From Thermohalobaculum sp038534135 (GTDB lineage: Bacteria > Pseudomonadota > Alphaproteobacteria > Rhodobacterales > Rhodobacteraceae), in contig JBCAXJ010000008.1 in assembly GCA_038534135.1 (NCBI GenBank), forward strand, positions 43,970 to 107,969: 64,000 bases of DNA, read 5' to 3'. The notes beneath the pieces are model-generated. The model did no database searches. It saw nothing but the letters and a program-made list of their open reading frames with translations, and had not been told where the DNA came from. The position numbers were made by a program, and so were the translations under genes. Shown piece after piece: positions 26,857 to 36,462 of the stretch (its first letter is position 1; every line of letters starts with the position of its first letter).

Positions 26857-27702
26857 ATGTGCATGCTAGGTGGGACGGCGGTGCTCGTGCTCAACGATGC
26901 CTTGGTCAAAACCCTTGCCGAGACCTATGCGACCGGCCAGCTGCTGTTTCTGCGCGGCCTGTTTGTCTGGCCCTGGATCCTGCTGTTCGCCACGCAATAT
27001 GGCGGTCTGAGAGCGCTGCGGATCCGCAACCTCAAGGGACAGGCCTTGCGCAGCCTGTGCGTGATCGGCAGCTCTTTTCTGTTCGTGAACGGCTTGCGGC
27101 ATCTGACGCTGACCGATGCGATCGCCGTCGCATTCACGGGACCGCTCTTCATCACCGCGATGGCGCCATTGGTCCTTGGCGAGCGTGTCGGCTGGCGGCG
27201 ATGGCTCGCGGTCCTTGTCGGGTTCGCAGGCGTGTTGTTCATGCTGCGGCCCGGCGGCGAGACGCTGCAATGGGCAATCCTGTTCCCGCTCGGCGCCGCG
27301 ATCTGCGGCGGATTGAGAGATCTGATCACCCGCAGGATCGCGGACACGGAAACAACGGTTGCCGTGCTTGCCGTGACAACGACTGTCGTGATGGTTGCCG
27401 GCCTCGCGACGGCTCCGTTCGTCGGGTGGATTGCGGTGCGAACTGTCGACCTTGGGCTTTTCGCCGCCAGCGGAGTGCTGATCGCGGTCGCGCATACCTT
27501 AATGATCGAGGCTTTCCGCCGTGGCGAAGCGGCCCTGGTGGCACCTTTCAAGTACTCCTCTTTGTTGTGGGGCACGTTGATCGGCTATCTGATGTTCGGT
27601 GATCTGCCGGATCAATGGACGATCTTCGGCGCTTTGATCATCGTAGCGGCAGGGCTTTATGTTGTGCACCGCGAGGCGAAGGCTCGCATAGCAAAGGTTT
27701 GA
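26857..27702 (+). CDS. EamA/DMT-family transporter (second copy)
   Basis: A 281-aa member of the same family as the preceding gene, sharing the layout NDALVKTLAE... LTLTDAIAVAFTGPLF in repeat 1 and AALVAPFKYSSLLWGTLIGY in repeat 2. ATG 26857 and ATG 26863 are both plausible, and the first helix begins almost at once, so a few N-terminal residues may be missing relative to the family. Tandem DMT genes may work as a pair or be a diverged duplication. Confidence 0.85.
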   Translation: MCMLGGTAVLVLNDALVKTLAETYATGQLLFLRGLFVWPWILLFATQYGGLRALRIRNLKGQALRSLCVIGSSFLFVNGLRHLTLTDAIAVAFTGPLFITAMAPLVLGERVGWRRWLAVLVGFAGVLFMLRPGGETLQWAILFPLGAAICGGLRDLITRRIADTETTVAVLAVTTTVVMVAGLATAPFVGWIAVRTVDLGLFAASGVLIAVAHTLMIEAFRRGEAALVAPFKYSSLLWGTLIGYLMFGDLPDQWTIFGALIIVAAGLYVVHREAKARIAKV

Positions 27703-27880
27703 CGACAAACGGCGTCCGCGCCCTCGCTGGTGCGCCAGGGTCGCGTAGTTCGCAAAGTAAATCGCGTGTGTGCTGGACCGGTGGCGCGCCGGGCATGGCG
27801 TCCTGGCCCGAATGCGATCATGCTGGCTCACATCCGATCTGCCCACCTGCCAAAAGATCCCCTCGAAAGGACCCGCTCCG

Positions 27881-28846
27881 ATGACACTGAACGTCGCCAT
27901 GATTGCAACCGGCGGGATTGCGGACAAGCAACTCGCCCCGGCATTGGCAGAAGCCCCAAACGCCCGGTTGTGGAGCGTGTTCAGCCGCGACAAGGCACGG
28001 GCCACGGGTTTCGCGACAAAGCACGCCGCCGCGGCCCCGGATGCAGCCCATGATGACCTGGACGCGCTGCTTGCGGACCCGGATCTCCATGCTGTTCTGA
28101 TTGCCTCGCCGGACAAGTTGCACGCCGATCAAGCTGCCCGCGCGGCGAAAGCCGGCAAGCACATCCTGACGGAAAAACCCATGGCGACCGACCGCTCGGA
28201 GGCGTCTGCGATGGTCGATGCTGCTGATCAGGCGGGCGTGAAACTGGCGGTCGCCTATCACATGCGCTGGCACATGGGGCACCGCAAACTGTTCGACGCC
28301 GCGCTACAAGGCACGTTCGGCACCCTGCGCCACATGCGAATCCAGTGGCCAACCCCGGCTGCCAATGCAGACGGTTGGCGTGCCAAGTCGGATGTTGGCC
28401 GCTGGTGGGCTCTGGCCGCCGTAGGCACCCACTGTCTGGACCAGATCCGCTGGTTCATGACGCGAAGCTGTGGCGAGATCACCCGCTCCGAAAGCGTCAT
28501 CAACCGCGCGGTTTACAATGGTCCGCACGAGGAAACGGCGCTGCTCAGCTACCAGTTCGAGAACGGATCAACTGCAGATCTGTGCGCATCGGTTCTGTTC
28601 AAAGGCCCGCGCGTCATGGAGCTTTACGGCTCGGACGGATACGCAATCTGCACAGAGACACTGGGGCCGCACGGCGAGGGCCGCATCGAAACCCACGAAG
28701 GCTCGTTCGAGTATACCCCCAGCAATCCCTATGTCGGCGAGATCGAGGACTTTGCAGCCGCCATCCGGGACGATCGCCCGGCCGAGGTTGACGGGCGCGA
28801 GGGTGCGGCCAACGTTGACCTGCTGCTGAAAGCCGTTGGGGCCTGA
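27881..28846 (+). CDS. Gfo/Idh/MocA-family oxidoreductase
   Basis: A 321-aa NAD(P)-dependent dehydrogenase. The Rossmann start is NVAMIATGGIADKQLAPAL; TEKPMATD carries the EKP motif with the catalytic Lys of this family, and TALGTHCLDQ-type residues appear at AVGTHCLDQIRW. Members oxidise inositols, sugars or amino sugars. ATG 27881 follows CTCGAAAGGACCC. It precedes a choline-kinase-like gene and an FAD/GcvT dehydrogenase on the same strand. Confidence 0.88.
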   Translation: MTLNVAMIATGGIADKQLAPALAEAPNARLWSVFSRDKARATGFATKHAAAAPDAAHDDLDALLADPDLHAVLIASPDKLHADQAARAAKAGKHILTEKPMATDRSEASAMVDAADQAGVKLAVAYHMRWHMGHRKLFDAALQGTFGTLRHMRIQWPTPAANADGWRAKSDVGRWWALAAVGTHCLDQIRWFMTRSCGEITRSESVINRAVYNGPHEETALLSYQFENGSTADLCASVLFKGPRVMELYGSDGYAICTETLGPHGEGRIETHEGSFEYTPSNPYVGEIEDFAAAIRDDRPAEVDGREGAANVDLLLKAVGA

Positions 28847-28977
28847 GCTCCGATCGCACAACCATCGGCGATCGCGCAAATCACAGCCACGGCACCGTTG
28901 CAAATGGTGATCTTCATCGCAATCATCCGGCATGCCTGGTGACTGCCGAGGCGACACACAGCTTCGGAGTTCCGGCG

Positions 28978-29856
28978 ATGAACATCGACACCGCAATAGA
29001 CAGCGTTTCGCGCCTTTCCTGTTTCTCCGACCCCAGGGACATCGAACCGCTGGGAGGCGGCATTACAAACCTGAACCTGCGCGTGACAGACGGAGACGCG
29101 AAATTCGTCGTGCGCTTGGGGCAAGACATCCCCGAACATGGCGTCATGCGCTGGAACGAACTGGCATTGAGCCGTGCTGCGCATGCCCTGGGTGCCGCAC
29201 CTCGGGTCGTTCACGCCGAACCGGGCGTGCTGGTTCTGGATTTCATCGATGCGCGAACCTTCGCGGAAGAAGACGTTCGAGATCCGAAGAACCTGCCGCG
29301 TATCGTCGATCTGGTGTCGGGCGTGCACAAGGGGCTCGGGAGCCATCTGACGTCACCCGTCCTGGCGTTCTGGCCGTTCCAGGTGAACCGAACCTATGTG
29401 ACCAGGCTCCTCGCCGACGGATCGCCACACGCATCCAGGTTGCCTGCCCTGATGGCCGAGCAAGACAGGCTCGCCGAGGCGACCGGCCCCGTCGATCTGG
29501 TCATCGGCCACAACGATCTGCTCGCAGCGAACATTCTGGACGATGGGCAACAGCTCTGGCTGATCGATTGGGAGTATGGCGGCTACAACACACCGCTGTT
29601 CGACCTTGCCGGGCTCGCCGGAAACAATGGCCTGTCCGAGGCACAGGACCGCGGTGTGCTCGCGCAATACTATGATGCTGATCCCGACCCGTACTGGCGA
29701 CCGTTTCAGGCGATGAAATGCACGTCATTGATGCGCGAGACGCTCTGGTCGATGACGTCCGAACTGCACTCGGACATCGATTTTGACTACGCAGGCTACA
29801 CGTCTGAAAACATGGACCGGCTCGACGCCGCGCTTGCTGATTTTCGGAACACCTGA
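28978..29856 (+). CDS. choline/ethanolamine kinase-like phosphotransferase
   Basis: A 292-aa APH-fold protein. The Brenner motif IGHNDLLAANIL supplies the catalytic Asp and Mg-binding Asn, and LIDWEYGGYNTP the metal-binding Asp of choline-kinase-like enzymes. The N-terminal lobe has LGGGITNLNLRV, a typical nucleotide loop of this group. ATG 28978 was preferred to an upstream GTG at 28939. It would phosphorylate a small hydroxylated or amino substrate. It ends 10 bp before the FAD/GcvT dehydrogenase, which suggests a choline-, betaine- or aminoalcohol-like route (inference). Confidence 0.82.
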   Translation: MNIDTAIDSVSRLSCFSDPRDIEPLGGGITNLNLRVTDGDAKFVVRLGQDIPEHGVMRWNELALSRAAHALGAAPRVVHAEPGVLVLDFIDARTFAEEDVRDPKNLPRIVDLVSGVHKGLGSHLTSPVLAFWPFQVNRTYVTRLLADGSPHASRLPALMAEQDRLAEATGPVDLVIGHNDLLAANILDDGQQLWLIDWEYGGYNTPLFDLAGLAGNNGLSEAQDRGVLAQYYDADPDPYWRPFQAMKCTSLMRETLWSMTSELHSDIDFDYAGYTSENMDRLDAALADFRNT

Positions 29857-29866
29857 GGACCAACGG

Positions 29867-32299
29867 ATGAGCCTTCCCGCATCTTCCAAGATCGTCGTCA
29901 TCGGCGGCGGCATCATCGGATGCTCGACCGCTTACCATCTGGCCCAGTTGGGCCAGGAAGTCCTGTTGCTGGAGAAGGCCGCCCTGACCTCCGGGTCCAC
30001 CTGGCACGCGGCCGGGCTGGTCGGTCAGTTGCGCTCCAGTGCGAACATCACGCAGCTTCTTGGCTATTCGATCGAGCTCTACGACCGTCTGGAGGAAGAG
30101 ACCGGGCTGGCCACTGGCTGGAAGATGAATGGCGGCCTGCGTCTGGCCTGCAATCAGGAACGCTGGACCGAGGTGAAGCGCCAGGCGACCACTGCGCACT
30201 CATTCGGTCTGGACATGCAGCTTCTGACCCCGAAGGAGGCACAGGATCTTTGGCCGCTGATGGATATCTCGGACGTGGTGGGCGCGGCCTTCCTGCCGAC
30301 CGACGGTCAGGCAAGTCCATCGGATATCACGCAAGCCCTTGCGAAGGGCGCACGCAAGAACGGCGCGCTGCTGATCGAGAAATGTCCGGTCACGGACATC
30401 CTGACGGACAAGGGCGAGCTGGTCGGCGTGCGAACGGCGCAAGGCGATGTCGCATGCGAGAAACTGGTCCTCTGCTGTGGTCAATGGACCCGCGAACTGG
30501 CGGCAAAAGTCAGTGTGACCGTGCCGCTGGTCTCGGTCGAGCACCAATACATGATCACCGAAGCGTTCGGTGTACCGTCCGATCTGCCGACGCTGCGCGA
30601 TCCGGACCGGCTGACCTACTACAAGGAGGAAGTCGGCGGGCTGATCATGGGCGGGTACGAGCCAAACGGCATTCCGTGGGCCAAGACCGGGATTCCCGAG
30701 CCATTCGATTTCCAGCTGCTCGACTCGAATTTCGAACACTTCGAACAGCTCGTCGAACTGGCTTTGCCGCGGGTGCCCAAACTACAGGACGCCGGGATCA
30801 AGCAATTGCTGAACGGTCCCGAGAGTTTCACACCAGACGGCAACTTCATTCTGGGTGAGGCCCCCGAACTGCGCGATCTCTACGTCGGCGCTGGTTTCAA
30901 TGCGTTCGGCATTGCCGCGGGCGGGGGTGCGGGCATGGCGCTGGCGGAGTGGGTCGCGCGCGGCGAACCGCCCTTCGACCTATGGCCGGTGGACATCCGC
31001 CGTTTCGGTCGTCCGCACACCGACACCGACTGGGTGCGGACCCGCACGCTCGAAGCTTACGGCAAGCACTACACCATGTCCTGGCCATCCGAGGAAAACG
31101 AAAGCGGACGTCCGTGCCGCCGCTCTCCGCTCTACGGGACGCTCAAACAAGCCGGAGCCGTCTTTGGCGAGAAACTGGGGTGGGAACGTCCCAACTGGTT
31201 CGCAGAGAACGGCGAGGACGCACACGACATCTACACGTTCGAACGCCCCAACTGGCACAAGGCGGTAGGACGCGAACACACAGCAGCGCGTGAAACGGCA
31301 GCCCTGTTCGATCAGACGTCGTTTGCGAAGTACGTGCTGACCGGGCCGGATGCCGAAGCGGCTCTGCAATGGATCGCTGCCAACCGTGTCGACAAACCGG
31401 TCGGATCGATCATCTACACCCAGATGCTGAACGACCGCGGCGGGATCGAGTGCGATCTCACCTGTGTGCGGACGAAACAGGATGAATTCTACATCGTCAC
31501 CGGGACCGGTTTCGCGACCCATGATTTCGACTGGATACGCCGAAACATACCCGACGGGATGAACGCCCAACTCGTCGATGTGACATCGTCGAATTCGGTC
31601 CTGTCGCTCTTTGGACCAAGATCGCGCGACATCCTACGGGCATTGAGCAACGATGACGTCTCGGATGCCGCGCATCCTTTCGGCCAGGCCCGGCGGATCG
31701 GCATTGCCGGCTGCCCGGTGCTGGCGATGCGGATCACCTATGTCGGCGAGCTTGGGTGGGAATTGCATCTGCCCGTCGAGTACGCTCAAACCGTCTATGA
31801 CGCGCTTAAGCAGGCAGGCGCCGCGCATGGGCTGCGCAACGCCGGATACCGCGCAATCGAGACGTTGCGGCTGGAGAAAGGCTATCGCGCCTGGGGATCC
31901 GACATCGGACCGGATCACACGCCCGACGAAGCAGGGCTGGGCTGGGCGGTCAAGATGGCATCACAGATCCCGTTCAAGGGACGTGACGCGATCGCGGCCC
32001 AGCGTGCGGATGGCGTGAAGAAAATGATGACGACCTTCACAACCAACCACGACACGATCCTGTCCGGGCGCGAAACCATCTATCGCAATGGCGCGCGGTG
32101 CGGATATCTCAGTTCCGCCGGGTACGGGCACACAATCGAAAAATCCATCGGCCTGGGGTATGTCCGGAGCGACGGGTTCATAGATCGCGACTTCGTTCTC
32201 TCGGGTGACTATGAGCTTGAGGTGGCAACGGTTCGGGTCAATGCGGAGGTCACGCTTTCTCCGCTCTACGACCCGTCGATGAAACGAGTGAAGTCATGA
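29867..32299 (+). CDS. FAD-dependent dehydrogenase with GcvT domain (dimethylglycine/sarcosine dehydrogenase-like)
   Basis: An 810-aa fusion: an N-terminal DAO-type FAD domain (KIVVIGGGIIGCSTA) and a C-terminal GcvT/folate-binding domain (IYTQMLNDRGGIECDLT, GYRAIETLRLEKGYRAWGSDI). His47 in STWHAAGL lies where dimethylglycine and sarcosine dehydrogenases bind FAD covalently. Such enzymes demethylate N-methyl amino acids and pass the one-carbon unit to tetrahydrofolate. Length and layout are normal. Substrate specificity within the family (dimethylglycine, sarcosine, or related methylamines) cannot be settled by eye. Confidence 0.9.
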   Translation: MSLPASSKIVVIGGGIIGCSTAYHLAQLGQEVLLLEKAALTSGSTWHAAGLVGQLRSSANITQLLGYSIELYDRLEEETGLATGWKMNGGLRLACNQERWTEVKRQATTAHSFGLDMQLLTPKEAQDLWPLMDISDVVGAAFLPTDGQASPSDITQALAKGARKNGALLIEKCPVTDILTDKGELVGVRTAQGDVACEKLVLCCGQWTRELAAKVSVTVPLVSVEHQYMITEAFGVPSDLPTLRDPDRLTYYKEEVGGLIMGGYEPNGIPWAKTGIPEPFDFQLLDSNFEHFEQLVELALPRVPKLQDAGIKQLLNGPESFTPDGNFILGEAPELRDLYVGAGFNAFGIAAGGGAGMALAEWVARGEPPFDLWPVDIRRFGRPHTDTDWVRTRTLEAYGKHYTMSWPSEENESGRPCRRSPLYGTLKQAGAVFGEKLGWERPNWFAENGEDAHDIYTFERPNWHKAVGREHTAARETAALFDQTSFAKYVLTGPDAEAALQWIAANRVDKPVGSIIYTQMLNDRGGIECDLTCVRTKQDEFYIVTGTGFATHDFDWIRRNIPDGMNAQLVDVTSSNSVLSLFGPRSRDILRALSNDDVSDAAHPFGQARRIGIAGCPVLAMRITYVGELGWELHLPVEYAQTVYDALKQAGAAHGLRNAGYRAIETLRLEKGYRAWGSDIGPDHTPDEAGLGWAVKMASQIPFKGRDAIAAQRADGVKKMMTTFTTNHDTILSGRETIYRNGARCGYLSSAGYGHTIEKSIGLGYVRSDGFIDRDFVLSGDYELEVATVRVNAEVTLSPLYDPSMKRVKS

Positions 32300-32386
32300 G
32301 CCTTGGCACCCGCTAGCGATCGTTCTTCAAGACGCCGCTGTGTTGCGGACATCCAGAAATCTGAAACCGCCTGCCCGGCACCGCCG

Positions 32387-33094
32387 CTAAGCGACCGACG
32401 CGACCTGCTCCGGTTCCTGACGCAGGCGCTTCAGGGCTTCGGTCAGGCTGTCCACCGCAGTGCGGACGTGATCCTCGGCCAAGTCGCCAGCCCTGTCGGG
32501 ATCACCCGCCAGAATGGCATCCTTGATCGCGAGATGCTGATCCCAGATCGTCGGCGCCGATTCCGCGTGCATAAGAACCTCCGCCATCACCCGGCGCAGA
32601 TAGCGCCAGTTCGGTCCCGCCGTATCGCGAAGAACACGGTTCCGCGAAGCATCGTAGATCAGTTTGTGAAAGGCCTGATCGTATCGGATCTGATCGGTCA
32701 CCGAATCCGCGCGGATCGCGTCGGATCCAATCGCCAGGATCTCATTGAACTCAGCGCGCAGCGTTTCGGGATCGATCGTGCCGTCCTGTATGGCCTGCGC
32801 CGCGCGTCGCGCCGCGTAGCCATCCAGAAGCATCCGCATATCGTAATGGCACTGCATCAGGCCCAGATCCAGACTCGCGACACGCAAGCCCCGCTTGCCG
32901 ACCTCCTCCACAATGCCGTCTGCCTTCAACAGAGCCATCGCTTGTTGGATCGGTTGTCGCGACACGCCAAGTTGTGCGGCGAGTTGCTCCTGAACCAGAT
33001 GCGAACCCGGCTTCAGGCGTCCTTCCATAATCTCGTCCAAAACTGCTCGATAGACCTGTTCGGTCAGACTGGGACTTACGCTGAGCATCTTCAT
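32387..33094 (-). CDS. GntR-family regulator, FCD subfamily
   Basis: A 235-aa DNA-binding protein. The winged HTH is at about residues 10-75 (LAAQLGVSRQPIQQAMALLKADG), and the all-helical FCD ligand-binding domain follows (MRMLLDGYAARRAA, with metal-ligand-type Asp and His residues in DQAFHKLIYDAS). It is divergent from the MoxR operon and convergent with the dehydrogenase gene. A palindrome-rich site 13-31 bp before its start suggests autoregulation. A related site precedes the Rieske-PQQ operon, so it may control alcohol oxidation. Confidence 0.9.
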   Translation of the reverse strand: MKMLSVSPSLTEQVYRAVLDEIMEGRLKPGSHLVQEQLAAQLGVSRQPIQQAMALLKADGIVEEVGKRGLRVASLDLGLMQCHYDMRMLLDGYAARRAAQAIQDGTIDPETLRAEFNEILAIGSDAIRADSVTDQIRYDQAFHKLIYDASRNRVLRDTAGPNWRYLRRVMAEVLMHAESAPTIWDQHLAIKDAILAGDPDRAGDLAEDHVRTAVDSLTEALKRLRQEPEQVASVA

Positions 33095-33106
33095 CGGGCA
33101 TACCTT

Positions 33107-33125
33107 ATTGAATTCTGAATTCGAT
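33107..33125. promoter_or_regulatory. putative GntR operator (GAATTC-T-GAATTC)
   Basis: The 19-bp stretch contains two GAATTC hexamers separated by one base, giving a near-perfect palindrome. It lies between the GntR gene and the MoxR operon, close to the GntR start. Size and position fit an FCD-GntR operator. The core TCTGAATTC recurs at 39,466. Confidence 0.5.
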
Positions 33126-33340
33126 ACATGTGAGACTGGAAGCGGTCAAACTGCTTGGCTTGCGACCGTCATCGAACATTTCATGGCTCGCAGAAGGACA
33201 GTCAACTCCAAGTCGCGACGGGAGGAGCCACATGAACCGATGCAAAGAACTCGACAGGCCAAGATCAGCCCAGGGTAGAAAAAACTGTCCCAAGGCTGTA
33301 CAGTTCAGTAGGTGCTTCCAAGGCATCCAGCACAAACGCA

Positions 33341-34333
33341 ATGACTGATACACTCCTCTCACCCCCGCCAGTGAACGCGGTTCATGCACAGTTTGCCGTG
33401 CTCCGCGACCGCATTCGTGCACGCGTCATCGGGCAGACCCGCGTCGTCGATCACTTGCTGATCGCACTGTTGTCCGAAGGCCATGTTCTTCTCGAGGGTG
33501 CTCCCGGGCTGGCAAAAACGCGCCTTGCAAGATTGATCTCGGAGTCCATCGAAGGCTCTTTCAAGCGCATTCAGTTCACACCGGATCTGCTTCCATCGGA
33601 CTTGATCGGATCTCTGCTGTTTCTGGCCGAAAGCGGGCGTTTCGAATTCCAGAAAGGCCCGGTCTTCGCGAACTTCGTGCTGGCGGACGAGATCAACCGC
33701 GCCCCGGCAAAGGTACAATCGGCGCTTCTGGAAGCGATGGAGGAACGCCAAGTCACCAGTGGAGACACAACCTATCCGCTCGATTGGCCGTTTTTCGTGA
33801 TCGCGACGCAGAACCCGATCGAGCACGAGGGGACATGGGATCTGCCACAAGCGCAGCTCGATCGTTTCCTGATGCAGATCACGATCGACTACCCCGAGCA
33901 ATCGAACGAGCGGGCGATCCTGGACCTCGCCATTGAGGAATCGGTCGCGCAGAACCCGGGCGCCGAGCTATTGGTTCATCAATCCGACCTCCGCGCAGCC
34001 CAGGCAGAGGTGCGCGAGACCTACATCTCGGAACCGATCCGCGATTACATCGTGCGCCTGATCTCGGCCACGCGCGACGACCCCAAACCGCTGCCTGGCG
34101 TTGGCGAGCATCTTGCCTGTCCCGCGTCACCGCGCGGGACGATCATGCTGGCACGTGCGGCACAGGCGTCGGCATGGCTCGAGGGACGTGATCACGTCCT
34201 GCCCGAAGACGTGCAACAGATGGCCCTACCCGTGCTGGGGCATCGATTGATGCTGACCTACCGGGCAGACGCGGACGGCGTGCAGCGCGCGGCGGTTATC
34301 GGCGCTTTGCTGGATCAGGTGGATGTTCTCTAG
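33341..34333 (+). CDS. MoxR-family AAA+ ATPase
   Basis: A 330-aa cytoplasmic AAA+ chaperone. Walker A is the MoxR form GAPGLAKT (Lys59, Thr60), Walker B VLADEINRAPAK, and sensor 1 lies in VIATQNPIEHEGT. MoxR proteins act with vWA proteins to mature or insert cofactors and metals into exported enzymes; in methylotrophs mxaR belongs to the methanol dehydrogenase cluster. First gene of a seven-gene operon ending at 39360, all with overlapping or abutting ends. A PQQ dehydrogenase operon follows, so this set may serve its assembly (inference). Confidence 0.92.
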   Translation: MTDTLLSPPPVNAVHAQFAVLRDRIRARVIGQTRVVDHLLIALLSEGHVLLEGAPGLAKTRLARLISESIEGSFKRIQFTPDLLPSDLIGSLLFLAESGRFEFQKGPVFANFVLADEINRAPAKVQSALLEAMEERQVTSGDTTYPLDWPFFVIATQNPIEHEGTWDLPQAQLDRFLMQITIDYPEQSNERAILDLAIEESVAQNPGAELLVHQSDLRAAQAEVRETYISEPIRDYIVRLISATRDDPKPLPGVGEHLACPASPRGTIMLARAAQASAWLEGRDHVLPEDVQQMALPVLGHRLMLTYRADADGVQRAAVIGALLDQVDVL

Positions 34334-35177
34334 GGCGGCGGACAAGCAGGCTGGAACGGATCCAACGCGGCTGACGCTGAAAGACTTGATTGCCATCCAG
34401 CCTCAACATGTGCGCGGAAAACTGTCTGCCGGGCGCAGAGGGCCCGAGGGAGAACGCCCTGGCCGTGGACGTTCAACGACGCTCGATTTCGACGGCCTCA
34501 GTCCCTACGCGCCAGGCGACGATGTCCGAGCAATCGACTGGCGTGCGACGATGCGGACCGGACAGACAACCATGCGGCGGTTCGCAGCCGCATCCCATCG
34601 CGCCCATATGCTGCACGTCGACCTTCGGGCCGACCTCTACTTCGGGACATCCGAAAGGCTCATGGCAAAGACCGCCTGCCTGGCAACCGCCTGGGTGGCC
34701 TGGAAATCCTTCATGCTCCAGGAACCTGTCGGCCTCTCGGTCGGAGATGTCACGATCGCGCCGCGCCGCGGGCGCAAGCACGTCCTAAGGCTGCTCGACA
34801 CCTTGACCGAGGCATACCAACGCGAAGACTCCGACGCGCGGTCGCCAATCAATTTCGAGGAGATCGCGGCTCTGGTCGGTCGTCAGGACGAGATCTGTGT
34901 CATCTCTGAACTTCCGGTTGACCCTGCCCCTTTCACAGCTGCGGGGCGCGCGCTGTCACGGACCCGGATGCTGCGCTTCGTTCTGGTGGAGGACCCGATG
35001 GTCTTGCGCCCGGCGGTTCGCGGTCGCTATCCGCTCCGTGGGCCGGACGGACAGCGCCAAGTGATCCGGATCGCCGCCGAAAGACCGAACGAAAGGTTGG
35101 TCGAGGCTGAACTGCGGGACGCCGGTTGGCAAATGGACCGGGCCTCCGATCTGCTGCCACGGTGGGGTGCTGAATGA
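34323..35177 (+). CDS. DUF58 protein (MxaS-like)
   Basis: A 284-aa protein of the DUF58 family, which adopts a vWA-like fold and always accompanies MoxR ATPases. The conserved DFDGLSPYAPGDDVRAIDWRATMRTGQ segment (motif GDDxRxIDW) is clear. It overlaps the MoxR gene by 11 bp and the next gene by 4. No transmembrane segment, so cytoplasmic. Confidence 0.88.
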   Translation: MFSRAADKQAGTDPTRLTLKDLIAIQPQHVRGKLSAGRRGPEGERPGRGRSTTLDFDGLSPYAPGDDVRAIDWRATMRTGQTTMRRFAAASHRAHMLHVDLRADLYFGTSERLMAKTACLATAWVAWKSFMLQEPVGLSVGDVTIAPRRGRKHVLRLLDTLTEAYQREDSDARSPINFEEIAALVGRQDEICVISELPVDPAPFTAAGRALSRTRMLRFVLVEDPMVLRPAVRGRYPLRGPDGQRQVIRIAAERPNERLVEAELRDAGWQMDRASDLLPRWGAE

Positions 35178-35527
35178 CACCGGAAGAGGTCTTTGCCCAG
35201 CTTCGGGATGTGCACCTGCCGGACGTTCAATCGGCGACGGTCACTGGATTGGACATGCGCCCCCTAGTCTTCTTCGCGGCAAGTGTCCTGCTGATCGGGG
35301 CAATACGCTATTGGGTGCAACGCCGCCGCAGGTCGCGTCAGCTTGACGCCGTAGCACCCGGTTTACCACCAGCGGCGCAGCGCGACGAGATCGCCAGAGT
35401 TCTCCGAAAGGCGCTGCCACGAAAAGCAGCGCAACCGGCGCCGAGGGCATTCTTCGCACCGCCCTCTCAGCTCACCGCCCAGGATGCGTCCGAGATGAAA
35501 ACCTGGGCGCGCCGGAGGCTGCGATAA
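35174..35527 (+). CDS. small membrane protein, DUF4381-like
   Basis: A 117-aa protein: short N-terminal region (EVFAQLRDVHLPDV), one transmembrane helix at about residues 32-48, then a basic cytoplasmic tail. Position between the DUF58 and vWA genes and this layout match DUF4381 members of bat operons. Overlaps both neighbours by 1-4 bases. Confidence 0.75.
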   Translation: MTPEEVFAQLRDVHLPDVQSATVTGLDMRPLVFFAASVLLIGAIRYWVQRRRRSRQLDAVAPGLPPAAQRDEIARVLRKALPRKAAQPAPRAFFAPPSQLTAQDASEMKTWARRRLR

Positions 35528-36462
35528 TGGACCTCGCCCTGCCCTGGGCTCTGCTGCTTCTGCCAGTGCCTGTTCTGGCGTGGTTTCTGCTCCCGGCGGC
35601 CCGCGAACGCGGCGCGGTTCAGGTGCCTGGAAGCGTGCTTGCCCATTTGCAGCAACAGAGTGCTGCATCCTCTGGCTCCAGGGCAGCACGCCCGGTCGAA
35701 CTCAGCTTGAAGACAATCGGCTGGATCGCCCTGATCATCGCGCTCGCCGGTCCCTTCGTGCAGCGTCCGGCTGTCCTGACGCCGACTGGCCGGGATATTG
35801 TTCTGGCCTTCGACCTCTCGGCAAGCATGGCCGAAGAGGACATGCAGATCGGCCAGCGCAAACTCTCACGCATCGATGTCATTCGTGAAAATCTCGCCGA
35901 TTTCATTCGCGGCCGGCAGGGCGACAGGGTCGCGCTGATCGGATTTGCCACGAACGCGTTCCTGATCGCGCCACCGACCTATGACGTTGGCGCCGTCGCG
36001 GAAATGCTGGACGAGCTGACAATCGGTCTGCCCGGTCGGAAGACGGACCTCGGCCAAGCCATCGGTCTCACCGTCAAGATGCTGCGCGAAGAAGATCCCG
36101 GCGAGCGGATGCTGATCCTGATCTCGGATGGCGAGGTGAATGCAGGAGAGATTGCGGCAACCGACGCCGCGGACATGGCGCGCGACCTTGGGATCAAGAT
36201 CTTCTCGATCGGTTTCGCCAACGAGATGGCAACACAAAACGCCGTGCACATGGCGGATCTGGCCGAACGCACCGGCGGCACGTTTCAACCCGCCACCAGT
36301 GCCGCCTTGATGCGGGACGCGCTGAGCTTTCTTGGCTCGATCGCACCCACCAACCCGGACGAAACGGCTGCCGAGCGTCGGCAGGATTGGCGATGGCTAC
36401 CGCTTTCGATCGCTCTGATCTGTCTGTTTGCCATTGGATGGCGGGAGTACCGCGATCCATGA
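35527..36462 (+). CDS. vWA-domain membrane protein (BatA-like)
   Basis: A 311-aa protein with two N-terminal hydrophobic segments (residues 4-24 and 62-78), a periplasm-facing vWA domain and a C-terminal helix (about 285-305). The MIDAS metal site DLSAS is intact (Asp96, Ser98, Ser100), with the Thr and Asp partners further on in GRKTDLGQA and LISDGEVN. Known relatives are BatA and MxaC. It starts one base into the previous stop (TAATG). Confidence 0.9.
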   Translation: MDLALPWALLLLPVPVLAWFLLPAARERGAVQVPGSVLAHLQQQSAASSGSRAARPVELSLKTIGWIALIIALAGPFVQRPAVLTPTGRDIVLAFDLSASMAEEDMQIGQRKLSRIDVIRENLADFIRGRQGDRVALIGFATNAFLIAPPTYDVGAVAEMLDELTIGLPGRKTDLGQAIGLTVKMLREEDPGERMLILISDGEVNAGEIAATDAADMARDLGIKIFSIGFANEMATQNAVHMADLAERTGGTFQPATSAALMRDALSFLGSIAPTNPDETAAERRQDWRWLPLSIALICLFAIGWREYRDP